Below are positions 26,270-35,855 of a DNA stretch of 51,417 nt, one piece after another. Location of the stretch: positions 1-51,417 of the forward strand of contig NZ_VSSR01000066.1 of the NCBI RefSeq assembly GCF_008123515.1, written 5' to 3'. The notes under the pieces were generated by a model. The model was not told the DNA's origin. It made no database searches and saw only the letters and a list, made by a program, of their open reading frames with translations. Position 1 is the first letter of the stretch; the number at the start of each line of letters is the position of its first letter. This DNA is from Bradyrhizobium cytisi (GTDB taxonomy: Bacteria; Pseudomonadota; Alphaproteobacteria; Rhizobiales; Xanthobacteraceae). Made by a program: the position numbers and the translations under genes.

Positions 26270-26795
26270 ATGAGCGACACCGCCCTGAGCCGGCGCAAGG
26301 ACGACCATCTGGACATCGTGCTGGATCGGCGAACGGCGCCGGCCTGCGCGCCTCACTGCTGGGCAAGACGCGCGCCGCTGCTGATCAGCTCCATGACGGC
26401 GGCATGCCACGCGCCGAGGCCATCAACCGGCATCTGAGCGAGGCAGCGCAAGCCTTGGGGATCGCCATGTGCGTGGGTTCGCAGCGCGTGAGCCTGCCAT
26501 CCCGCAACTCCCAGGGGCTGACGCGCGCGCTGCGCCGCCTGGCCCCAGACATTCCCTTGCTGGCCAATATCGGCGCCGCGCAACTGCGCGAGGCCGACGG
26601 CCTGGACCTGGCGCGCCGGGTGGTGGATGCGCTGGAGGCCGATGGACTCATCGTCCATCTCAATCCGCTGCAGGAAGCGGTACAGCCGGAGGGCGACCGC
26701 GACTGGCGCGGCGTCCTGGCGCAGATCGCTCGCGCCGCGCGCAGCGTGGGCGTGCCGATCGTGGCCAAGGAAGTGGGGTCGGGCCTCTCCGCTAA
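26270..26795 (+). pseudogene. fni: Type 2 isopentenyl-diphosphate isomerase, broken
   Basis: Starts MSDTALSRRKDDHLDIVLDR behind GGATGGAGCGAGC. About 30 residues are deleted after RTAPA. The frame is off by one through PLLISSMT, and family sequence then resumes in another frame from GGMPRAEAINRHLSEAAQAL through LANIGAAQLREADGLDLARR and LIVHLNPLQEAVQPEGDRDW to VPIVAKEVGSGLS. The protein then stops matching abruptly at about 26795, losing the C-terminal half of the TIM barrel. IDI-2 is the flavoenzyme that balances IPP and DMAPP, and it occurs at the 3' end of GA operons in several bacteria. This copy cannot work. Confidence 0.85.
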
Positions 26796-27069
26796 GCTGA
26801 GCTCCGGCGACAAGATGACATCCGCCATCCTGCTTTCATGCGCTTGGCAGAACGACTACTGCTTTCCCGGACAACGCCGTCTTGCCGAAGATCTAGGGCT
26901 TGAGGAGCGAAGTGTCCGTCGAAACCTCAAGGCCCTAGAAGCAAATGGGCTGCTCACGATCCAGAGACGAGGCCTCGGCAAAACGAACATCTATGAACTG
27001 AATCTCACGGTGACTTCCGATGTCCGGTCCAGACCGGACAAAAATGTCCGGTCCAGAAAGCTACGATAG
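26796..27069 (+). pseudogene. HTH DNA-binding protein fragment fused in frame to the isomerase remnant
   Basis: The isomerase frame runs without a stop into LLSCAWQNDYCFPGQRRLAE, then DLGLEERSVRRNLKALEANG and LLTIQRRGLGKTNIYELN. That is a winged-helix HTH of the helix-turn-helix_36 type, common in plasmid and phage replication proteins. The normal N-terminus is absent, so the junction near 26796 is a recombination point. The tail RSRPDKNVRSRKLR includes a short repeat of the DKNVRS kind seen in such proteins. A chimeric product of up to about 220 residues could be made from the ATG at about 26404, but function is unlikely. Confidence 0.65.
27022..27039. repeat. Perfect palindrome GTCCGGTC-CA-GACCGGAC
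   Basis: 8-base arms with a 2-base centre, inside the end of the HTH fragment. Another GTCCGGTCCAGA half follows at 27046, and GTCCGCTC variants occur at about 27070 and 27090. It could be an operator-like or iteron-like array, or just the DNA of the repeated VRSRPDKNVRS peptide. Confidence 0.5.
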
Positions 27070-27255
27070 GTCCGCTCTGGCGCAGATAAAAGTCCGCTCC
27101 TCTATTAATGAGACCCAATGAATGAGACCCATATTAAGAATACGCAGTAGGGGAATGCATTTTTAAAATGAAGGGGAAGCTCCAAGGGGCGGCGCGCATA
27201 GCTCTATGCTAGGTTTGATCGAGTCTCCCAAACTCCAAATTCGGGGAAAGCGCGC

Positions 27256-27777
27256 ATGACGCCGGAACAGTTCCAAGCACTATACCCTCACGTAATCGGT
27301 TGGATTCATCAAACACTACAAGCACATTCGAACGAAGTAAGGATCGTAAGTTCGCTTGGATTCCCGAGACTGTCGCAATACTTCAGCGGAAATCTCTTAT
27401 CGTCGACCAAGGTTGCCGTCGTCGAACGGGTTCCGATGCCGCCACTATCATCTTTAGGATTCAGCCAGTTCGCCGAATTCGAAAACGGCGATTACGACGG
27501 TATTACGTACCTGGACACATTCTTCGTAAAGCGTCGCTCTGCGTCGAGTGAGCGGCTTCACTTTCATGAATTAGTCCATGTTGTACAGTGGCGATTGCTT
27601 GGTCCTGAAAGGTTTCTCGCGACGTACGCCGATGGATTGGAGAAACATGGGTATCGCCAAAGTCCGCTAGAGGCCATGGCTCACACCGCCGAGGACGTAT
27701 TTTGTCAGTCCAACGAGAACTTTAATGCCGAGAAGCTAGTTGCGGACGAGCTGGATCGAATGTCAGGGGGCGTTTAG
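27256..27777 (+). CDS. HExxH metallopeptidase-like hypothetical protein
   Basis: 173 residues with a GGGGAAAG ribosome binding site. HFHELVHVVQW places a zinc-binding HELVH at residues 104-108. A possible third ligand lies in the downstream PLEAMAHTAE segment (Glu or His). This is a zincin-like pattern, but the family is not recognised, and the predicted fold before it (MPPLSSLGFSQFAEFENGDY) is unfamiliar. No signal peptide or membrane segment is seen. Composition is lower in GC than the GA operon. The gene ends exactly where IS630 sequence begins, so the C-terminus may be clipped. Confidence 0.65.
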   Translation: MTPEQFQALYPHVIGWIHQTLQAHSNEVRIVSSLGFPRLSQYFSGNLLSSTKVAVVERVPMPPLSSLGFSQFAEFENGDYDGITYLDTFFVKRRSASSERLHFHELVHVVQWRLLGPERFLATYADGLEKHGYRQSPLEAMAHTAEDVFCQSNENFNAEKLVADELDRMSGGV

Positions 27778-28303
27778 CGAAACGCGTGCACGATCGGGGA
27801 CACCGCCGCAATGGCACCGTCAATCTCTTCGTCTGCCTCGATGTGAACAGGCCCTGGCGCAAGGTCAAGGTCACCGAGCGGCCGAAGACTACGCCCAATG
27901 CATGCGCGAACTCGTCGATGTCCATTATCCCGATGCCGCGTGCATCCGCGTCGTGCAGGACATCCTGTCGACCCACTCGGCCGGCGCCCTCTATGAGGAT
28001 TTCCCGCCCGCCGAGGCCAAACGCATTCTGCGCCGCTTCGAGTTCCACTACACCCCCAAACACGCCAGCTGGCTCAACATGGTGGAGATCGAGATCGGCG
28101 TCCTGCGCGGCCAATGCCTGGACCGCCGTATCGATGATTCCGGCCGCCTCATCAGCGAAATTGCCGCTTGGGAGCAGCAACGCAACGGCGCCGGTGCACG
28201 CATCAAATGGATGTTCACAACCGAAAAAGCCCGCGCCAAAATGAGCCGCGCCTATCCCATCACGCCCAAAGAGTCATAATCACTGTGCCGAGGTACTAGC
28301 CGC
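27778..28303 (+). pseudogene. IS630 family transposase, 3' remnant
   Basis: RRNGTVNLFVCLDVNRPW, then WRKVKVTERP, is in one frame. From about 27885 it moves to the frame YAQCMRELVDVHYPDA, VVQDILSTHSAGALYEDFPP, HYTPKHASWLNMVEIEIGVL and IKWMFTTEKARAKMSRAYP. This is the catalytic half of an IS630/Tc1-type DDE transposase. The N-terminal HTH half is missing. The element's right end is probably at CACTGTGCCGAGGTACTAG (about 28303). It directly follows the HExxH gene. Confidence 0.75.
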
Positions 28304-28601
28304 GCATCCGTTTACAGCGATGGATAAGCGCGGGAACCGATGCTATTTAAGTCAGTAGCGCCAATGGTTGGGCTACCGCGACCGCCCGTTCTCAGGTTTT
28401 CGCTTTGACCAGCCGCCGATGTTGAGGCAGCAGGGAAAGACTGTGCTAAACGGCGACCACCCGCTCGTCCTCCCGGTGACATGCCTACCAGCAGACTCGC
28501 GAAATCTCAAGCAGAACGTCTACATGGCTTGAGCAACTGCTGATCGTCATTTCCGCAGAACGCATTGCGGGAGATCAGAATAACGAACTTGGAAAAGCGC
28601 A
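28304..28601. other. Intergenic stretch before groEL
   Basis: No coding frame or motif is recognised between the IS630 remnant and the groEL terminator. Confidence 0.5.
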
Positions 28602-28603
28602 AG

Positions 28604-28635
28604 CAAAAAAAGACCCCGGCTTTTTTCTGCCGGGG
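28604..28635 (-). terminator. Rho-independent terminator of groESL
   Basis: On the minus strand: CCCCGGC, an 8-base loop AGAAAAAA, GCCGGGG, then TCTTTTTTT. It lies 24 bases past the groEL stop. Confidence 0.9.
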
Positions 28636-28658
28636 ATCTCACTTCAGAGAAAGTTGGA

Positions 28659-30299
<1,641 letters not shown>

Positions 30300-30384
30300 G
30301 TGGGTTTTCCTGAATATTTTACTTGGTCTCACCCTTGGCGACGCCCAGCAGGCGCTCCTCAGGATGAGCGGTTCGAGCGATGGT

Positions 30385-30699
30385 TTAAGCGGCCTTCTTC
30401 TTGGCGGACGCGTCGGTGAGAACGCCCAGGATGTCGCTCTCCTTCATGATCAACAGCTCCTGGCCGTCGATCTTGACCTCGGTGCCTGACCACTTGCCGA
30501 ACAGGATGCGGTCGCCGACTAGCACGTCGATCGGGATCAGCTTGCCGCTCTCGTCGCGGCCACCGGGGCCGACGGCGATGACTTCACCTTGGGAAGGCTT
30601 TTCCTTGGCAGTGTCCGGAATGATAATGCCGCCAGCGGTCTTTTCTTCTGCGTCGATGCGCTTGACCACGACGCGGTCGTGAAGCGGACGGAATTCCAT
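30385..30699 (-). CDS. groES: Co-chaperonin GroES (10 kDa)
   Basis: 104 residues, starting MEFRPLHDRVVVKRIDAEEK with a TAGGAGATCTGC ribosome binding site. The mobile-loop region (EKTAGGIIIPDTAKEKP) and the GEVIAVGPG turn are normal for GroES, which caps the GroEL ring. It is the first gene of the operon, with a CIRCE-like operator 45 bases upstream. The C-terminus carries a lysine/alanine extension (ASAKKKAA). Confidence 0.97.
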   Translation of the reverse strand: MEFRPLHDRVVVKRIDAEEKTAGGIIIPDTAKEKPSQGEVIAVGPGGRDESGKLIPIDVLVGDRILFGKWSGTEVKIDGQELLIMKESDILGVLTDASAKKKAA

Positions 30700-30743
30700 G
30701 CAGATCTCCTAAGCATTTACACTACTTGCTGATTTGACGGTTG

Positions 30744-30770
30744 CTAGCAATCGTTGCCTGCGAGTGCCAA
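30744..30770 (-). promoter_or_regulatory. CIRCE-like HrcA operator upstream of groES
   Basis: On the minus strand TTGGCACTC, nine bases, GATTGCTAG. The consensus is TTAGCACTC-N9-GAGTGCTAA, so each arm carries mismatches, but spacing and core are kept. TTGGCA within it and CTAGCA 17 bases on could be the -35/-10, in which case HrcA would block the promoter directly. Confidence 0.75.
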
Positions 30771-31098
30771 CGCGGGCGCAGCTGAAATAGGACTGAATTC
30801 TGGGGGAACAAGGGTTTGTAGCCCAGAAAATCGGCTGGTCGCGCGGGATCTCTGTGGGGCTTACCCAGATCACCTCTTCGAGTTTGCCGCCGAGCACCCG
30901 ACCTTCTTCTGGGTGAGTTTGTACGTCTCTCGACCTAATGTCGCCGACCAGTTCAATTCCTCTGCCGCGTTGACCTTAAATTCGAGATGAGACGATCGAT
31001 TCCATGAAACCTGCGATGCTGGAGCAGGCTGAATGGGTGGAACGGACGGGCAGTTGGCGGATTCCTCGTTTGCGGTCGGCAAAACGAGGAGCTGTATC
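30771..31098. other. Intergenic, between groESL and IS630
   Basis: No gene is recognised. The last part (about 30990 onward) probably belongs to the IS630 element, but no convincing terminal repeat pair was found. Confidence 0.4.
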
Positions 31099-32244
31099 AT
31101 GGCTGGATGGCGGCGAGCGGTCGAGTTGGCGATGACCGACGAAGAGATCGCAACATTGGCGGCTCTTTCGCGGTCGAGAACTGAACTCGCGAGCCGGGTG
31201 TCGCGGGCGCAGATGCTGCTGGCGTATCGCGAGAACCCTTCGTTTTGCGCAGTGGGCCAAAGACTTGGAGTCCATCATCAGACGGTGCAGCGCTGTGTCG
31301 AGCGAGCGCTGGCCGATGGCCCGCTGGCCGCCCTTGACGATCGCCCGCGCCCCGGCAAGGAACCAACCATCACGCCTGAGGCCAAAGCCTGGTTGGTGTC
31401 GTTGGCGTGTGACAAAGCGAAGGACCACGGCTATCCACATGAGTTGTGGACGACGCGGCTGTTGGCGCGCCATGCGCGCGAACACGGGCCGGCGGCAGGG
31501 CATGCATGCTTGACCAATTTGGTCCAGGGAACGGTGTGCAAGATCCTCGGCAAGGAGGAAATCAAGCCGCACAAGGTGCGCTACTATCTTGAAAATCGCG
31601 ATGCTGAGTTCGAACGGAAGATGGCCGAGGTCCTGTGCGTCTATCATGAAGTCGCAGTCCTGAAAAAAGCCCCTGCCAAGTCGAAGAGACGGGGAAAGCC
31701 GGTGGCGATCGTGTCGTGCGACGAAAAGCTGGGAATCCAGGCCATCGCAACGACGGCGCCGGATTTGCCGCCCGAACCCGGCATCCACGCCGGCTTTGCG
31801 CGCGACCACGAGTACAAGCGGCACGGCACGCTCAGCCTGTTGGCCGGGTTTGATCTGCTCACCGGCAAGGTCCACGCTCTCGTCAGAGACCGTCACCGCA
31901 GCCGCGAATTCATAGAACTCCTCAGACTTCTCGATGCCGCTTATCCGAGGAGCACCACGATCAAGTTGATCCTCGACAATCATTCCGCGCACATCTCGAG
32001 AGAAACCAGAGCCTGGCTCGCCACCCGACCAAGCGGGCGTTTCGAGTTCACCTTCACGCCCAAGCACGGCTCGTGGCTCAACCTCATCGAGGGCTTCTTC
32101 TCCAAGTTCGCTCGTTCGGTCCTGCGCCACATCCGGGTCGCCCCAAAACATGAGCTCAAGGAGCGCATCATGGCCGGTATCGACGATGTCAATCGCCACC
32201 CCGTCATCCACACATGGTCTTATAAGCTCGCCGAGGCCGCCTGA
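31099..32244 (+). CDS. IS630 family transposase, intact
   Basis: 381 residues from ATG 31099 (ACGAGGAGC upstream). An N-terminal HTH pair reads SRVSRAQMLLAYRENPSFCA, then VGQRLGVHHQTVQRCVERAL. The C-terminal DDE domain has VAIVSCDEKLGIQA (first Asp), TIKLILDNHSAHIS (second Asp), and FTFTPKHGSWLNLIEGFFSK (Glu). No frameshift or stop is present. It differs from the IS630 remnant at 27.8 kb in its catalytic segments, so it is a separate element. The inverted repeats could not be assigned with confidence. Confidence 0.88.
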   Translation: MAGWRRAVELAMTDEEIATLAALSRSRTELASRVSRAQMLLAYRENPSFCAVGQRLGVHHQTVQRCVERALADGPLAALDDRPRPGKEPTITPEAKAWLVSLACDKAKDHGYPHELWTTRLLARHAREHGPAAGHACLTNLVQGTVCKILGKEEIKPHKVRYYLENRDAEFERKMAEVLCVYHEVAVLKKAPAKSKRRGKPVAIVSCDEKLGIQAIATTAPDLPPEPGIHAGFARDHEYKRHGTLSLLAGFDLLTGKVHALVRDRHRSREFIELLRLLDAAYPRSTTIKLILDNHSAHISRETRAWLATRPSGRFEFTFTPKHGSWLNLIEGFFSKFARSVLRHIRVAPKHELKERIMAGIDDVNRHPVIHTWSYKLAEAA

Positions 32245-32340
32245 TATGATTCGAACCAAGAAAACGCTGGTCTAGTTATATGAAATAGCTATCGATTTCC
32301 GGCGTGAAGGGCGGCGGGCAACCCTTCACACCCGTCACGC

Positions 32341-32586
32341 TCACGCGGGAATGACGTAATCGTCAGACGGACGTGATGGCTCATCCCCGTGGCGCCGTGA
32401 CACATTGGGAACGTTTTTGAGCCTAACGCTGAGGTAGCGCATGCCGGTGCGGTGCTTCTCCTTGGAGAAGCCCTTTTGCGACATGACCAGTGCGAAGTTT
32501 TTCTCTCCCCACGCACGAACTGCATTGTCTTTGGCCCAAGCAGCAAACCCATCATACATCCTTCGCGGCGTTTCAGAGCCTATCAT
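32341..32586 (-). pseudogene. Phage/plasmid primase-helicase C-terminal fragment
   Basis: An 81-residue frame with ETPRRMYDGFAAWAKDNAVR, then WGEKNFALVMSQKGFSKEKH and LSVRLKNVP. It fits the winged-helix tail that follows the D5/P4-type helicase domain in phage and plasmid primases. The whole ATPase and primase region is missing. It is joined end to end with the recombinase remnant on the same strand. Assignment is from memory of this tail type. Confidence 0.45.
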
Positions 32587-33398
32587 CCACGATGCGCAAC
32601 TCTGTTACTTCTTGAATGATCCATTCGGCTGCTGGGCTTGGACGCGCCTGACGCTTGCCAGTTTCGGGGTCTTTGATGAACCGCTGTCGATTCCAAACGA
32701 TCCGGCCGATATCGTTGTTCAAGATCCCGTTGCAACGCTTGGTGTTGCCACTGATGGTACTGAAGCCCCAATCGCCGCCGCCGGGCGCCGCGATGCCGTC
32801 CCTATTTAGCTCAACAGAGATCCGCTTCGCCGACTTGCCAACGACATAGTCGCGAAAGATACGGCGAACCACCTCAGCTTCCTCAGAATTAATCATGCGA
32901 TACGCCACGTATTGGCTGACCGCTTTCATTGAATTGCTTCACAACACCATAGCCACAGGAGTTGCCACCACCAGATTTGCCAAGCGCAACGCGTCCGGCG
33001 CTGGCCTCGGCGCGTTTTGTCGGCGAGGTCCTTGAGGAAGACGGCGTTCATCGTGCCCTGGAGGCCGACATGCAGGTGCGTAACCTCACCCTCGGATAGA
33101 GTGACATCTTTACGTTGGCATAGGCCATGCGCTTGAACACGCCAGCGATGTCTTCCTGAGAGAGACGATCCATCGCCTCCGCCAGCACCACTTGAAACCG
33201 CCCGCGCAAGGCGTCGGTAATAAGCGCTTGGACGCCGGCACGCAGAAGCGACGCACCGGAAATCGCGTGGTCGGAATATTGCTCAACGACTCGCCAACCC
33301 TGATTCTCGGCATAGGCACGGCAGACGCGAAATTGGTCCGCGATCGACGCGTCGCGCTGGTTATCACTGGAGTAGCGGGCGTAAAGCGCAACCTTCAT
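32573..33398 (-). pseudogene. Large serine recombinase (resolvase/invertase type), frameshifted
   Basis: Begins MKVALYARYSSDNQRDASIA with catalytic serines in YSSDNQ and the following DQFRVCRAYAENQGW segment. The frame fails at about 33090 (LSEGEVTHLHVGLQGTMNAV is one frame over). A further shift leads to RMINSEEAEVVRRIFRDYVV, then GKSAKRISVELNRDGI and GILNNDIGRIVWNRQRFIKDP, the recombinase-domain signature. It ends at WIIQEVTELRIVDDRL, losing the zinc-ribbon and coiled-coil tail. It would have catalysed site-specific integration. Dead as written. Confidence 0.82.
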
Positions 33399-33417
33399 GA
33401 GATGGTCTCCGGTAGAG

Positions 33418-33669
33418 TCAGGAGCGCTTCGACTCCTTGTTGGCTTGATCGTACCAGCGCCGTGCCGCATGGCGAGCCAGCAGACGCACGAATTCGACGA
33501 GACGTGGATCGGGCGCGTTGCCGCTCTGCGGCGCAAGCGTCAACTCCGGTTCGTTGCACCTGGCGATGTCTTTGCGCTTTTGAACGCCAAAGTCTTGCAT
33601 CGTAATGCCATTGACCGTCGGTCGCACCGGGATAATCCCCAGCATCATCAGCTTTACGATAGGCAACAA
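33418..33669 (-). CDS. Small hypothetical protein upstream of the recombinase
   Basis: 83 residues, ending 20 bases before the recombinase start on the same strand. RPTVNGITMQDFGVQKRKDI and the Ala/Arg-rich tail LVEFVRLLARHAARRWYDQA resemble the short companion ORFs often found ahead of such recombinases. No function is known. An internal ATG at residue 24 is an alternative start. Confidence 0.5.
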   Translation of the reverse strand: MLPIVKLMMLGIIPVRPTVNGITMQDFGVQKRKDIARCNEPELTLAPQSGNAPDPRLVEFVRLLARHAARRWYDQANKESKRS

Positions 33670-33864
33670 TAATAAAAACTCGATGCCAGGCCCCGGATAC
33701 AGCGGGCGTGTTCGATCGGACGGCTTCTGGTCCTCACGTGCCGAATCGCATTTTCGCGTCTTGCGAAAACTTGCGAGCTTCGGCTTGATTGGAAACTAAC
33801 TGCGTCATCAGATCATGCCAAATTTGGGACATAGGCAGTGCGGCAACTCGGTCGGATTTATTAC

Positions 33865-34536
33865 TCATTTAGATAGTTGTCGCACGTTGATCATGCGTGC
33901 TGTTGCTTGGACTGTGATTTCGAAGTGGTCCGTCTGCATGATATCTACGATGTTGCGCGGTCTATGCGCTACGACGTTGATACCGGTGCGACGCCGTAGG
34001 CTGTCGTAAAGCAGCCCCGCGCCACCTGACGCGCGAATATCCTCGCCAAGCTTCTGCGAAGCATCATAACGTTCGCTCGCATACACGTCGGGGCGTGCTA
34101 GTTGCTGCCCTGTGATGTCGAGATAATCCCCGAGCAGCGTGGCGGTGTATGCCCTGTAGGTCCGGCTCATCGTGGCCACGTTGCGAGCAGCCGCTTCGCG
34201 ACGCAGGTGATGACCGACCTCGGCAGCCGCCGTGCGAATATCATCGGCCGCATACCAGGCGCCAAGCTCCGGTCCGTTGAACCTCAGTCCGCCGGGAGCG
34301 ACGTGGAGAAAGGCTGCCATGACGATGCTGGAGTTGGGTTCACCATATACCCATTCGCTCGGCGGTAGCCGATCGATACGTTCGGCCACCAGACGGTCGT
34401 TCGTCCAACCGACGAGCTCCATCACCGCTGAAAGATCGGCCGCCGTCGCGACCGTATCGAACAGCCCGATGGGAGGAAATTGTGAGGGGATTAGGCGATG
34501 GGCGGGCTGCGGCGAGGGTGCGAAAACATCCGTCAC
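33865..34536 (-). CDS. RES-domain toxin (NAD+-degrading)
   Basis: 223 residues with a GTG start that overlaps the antitoxin stop (GTGA). The RES core is visible in LRFNGPELGAWYAADDIRTA, AAEVGHHLRRE and LLYDSLRRRTGINVVAHRPR. RES toxins studied elsewhere act as NAD+ phosphorylases/glycohydrolases related to ADP-ribosyltransferases and cause growth arrest. The order antitoxin then toxin on one transcript is standard for RES-Xre systems. Length and ends look complete. The pair sits between recombinase debris and the MBL module. Confidence 0.82.
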   Translation of the reverse strand: MTDVFAPSPQPAHRLIPSQFPPIGLFDTVATAADLSAVMELVGWTNDRLVAERIDRLPPSEWVYGEPNSSIVMAAFLHVAPGGLRFNGPELGAWYAADDIRTAAAEVGHHLRREAAARNVATMSRTYRAYTATLLGDYLDITGQQLARPDVYASERYDASQKLGEDIRASGGAGLLYDSLRRRTGINVVAHRPRNIVDIMQTDHFEITVQATARMINVRQLSK

Positions 34537-35060
34537 CGGAAGACGATCTCCTTGTCGTCGTAAGGCGTGAAGGCCTCGTCTATCGTGTTCGGCTGCATGT
34601 AGAGGCCGCCACGTGCGCCGTCGAGGAAACGACGCACCGAGAGCAACCCATCTTGAGAGCCATTGGTGATGAGGTCGAGCGGCGGATGTCCACCGAAGAC
34701 GACCTCGTTATGTGGACTCCGCAGCCAGTCAACGCCGAGCCGCTCCTGGGGAAAGAGGATCCCCAGCGCTTGGTGGATACCGAATACCGCTGAAATGCGC
34801 GTGAGAACGTCCACATCAAGGGTGAAAGCGCCGTGCTCCCGCGCCTGCTTGCACCAGTTATGGTAAGTAGACCGGGACGGATACCCCAGGACCAGGAGGC
34901 GCTGATCTTCCGTCAATCCCCACAGATCCGCGATAGCGAGGAAGGTCCGTAAAGCTGGGGCGCTGAGCCGCCTTCGGTTGGCCGGAGCAAATCGTGTCTT
35001 ATCAAGACGCTGAGGGCCTTTTACCGCCTCGAGTGGGTTCGGCTTACGTTTATTTAACAT
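34533..35060 (-). CDS. Xre/MbcA/ParS-family antitoxin
   Basis: 175 residues from the ATG at 35060 with GAGGAACAGCCT upstream. The middle part is a Xre-like HTH (LRTFLAIADLWGLTEDQRLL, VLGYPSRSTYHNWCKQAREH), and the C-terminal half is the toxin-binding DUF2384-type domain (GIHQALGILFPQERLGVDWL, PPLDLITNGSQDGLLSVRRF). It should neutralise the RES toxin and repress its own promoter, probably within 35061-35130. Confidence 0.82.
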   Translation of the reverse strand: MLNKRKPNPLEAVKGPQRLDKTRFAPANRRRLSAPALRTFLAIADLWGLTEDQRLLVLGYPSRSTYHNWCKQAREHGAFTLDVDVLTRISAVFGIHQALGILFPQERLGVDWLRSPHNEVVFGGHPPLDLITNGSQDGLLSVRRFLDGARGGLYMQPNTIDEAFTPYDDKEIVFR

Positions 35061-35228
35061 AGGCTGTTCCTCTGTCAAAATTGGATATAGTCCAAATCCG
35101 GACAATTGCAAGCCGTTTGGGTTCCAGCTTGGCCATGATTGGTCCATGGTCAGCCTGAGCCTGCCGTAAAACGCCGCCGTTCTCGACCAACAAGTTGGCA
35201 ATTCGCTCGAAAACTACTTTTAATTGAG

Positions 35229-35620
35229 TCGAGTACGAGTGGCTCATCGAGAACAACAACGATGGAGATGAAATCTTCATTTTCGGCTTCAGCCGCGGCG
35301 CATTTACAGCGAGAGCGCTAGCTGGATTGATTGCCATCGATGGCATCCTGAAAGCAGGCTCACCTATCGGCGTCTCCGAACTGTTTGACCGCTACAAGAA
35401 GGGAAACGAGGAAAGCATCTGGAAGCTGAAGGAGATCGAGGCGTCGGGAGACGCCAGCAAGCTGACTGATCAGGAAAAGTGGCTGCTTAAATATTCCAAG
35501 GCAGCAACCCGGCCTGCTGCGCAGAATCAACACACCAGCGGGAAGTCGTTCTCCATGATTCGTGCAGGGAAAATGCATTCTCGAAAACCTAACGAAGATA
35601 AGCTGCGCTCCAACGAATGA
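35229..35620 (+). pseudogene. DUF2235 alpha/beta-hydrolase fragment
   Basis: EYEWLIENNNDGDEIFIFGF, then SRGAFTARALAGLIAIDGIL, shows the GxSxG nucleophile elbow (GFSRGAF) of DUF2235, a family that includes type VI secreted phospholipases (Tle1-like). A stop lies immediately upstream in frame, so the N-terminal strand and start are missing. The protein ends about 130 residues later, well short of a full domain with its Asp and His. Probably a remnant. Confidence 0.6.
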
Positions 35621-35855
35621 AAAGGCACGCCCTGCAGCAGGGCTGTGATGCAGGATGCGCTCAGCGTCTGCCGGGTCGGCGTAGATCCTTGATGTGAGTT
35701 GTGGGGCTGCGGGAGGGCGGACCGTCGCTGCCCTTGTCAAAAGGCTATTCTGGTTGCGGAAGCAGAAGCGCTGGCGCCACTGCTCCTGTCCGGCACCACC
35801 GGGTACTCAAGTCGAATTCTGGCGCCTGTCGCGCCAAGCCGTTGGAGGAAGAAGA

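Noticed and set aside
31000..32290. Defined terminal repeats for the intact IS630 element
   Set aside because: Only weak partial matches (a shared GACCAG) between the two flanks. Not enough to set element borders.
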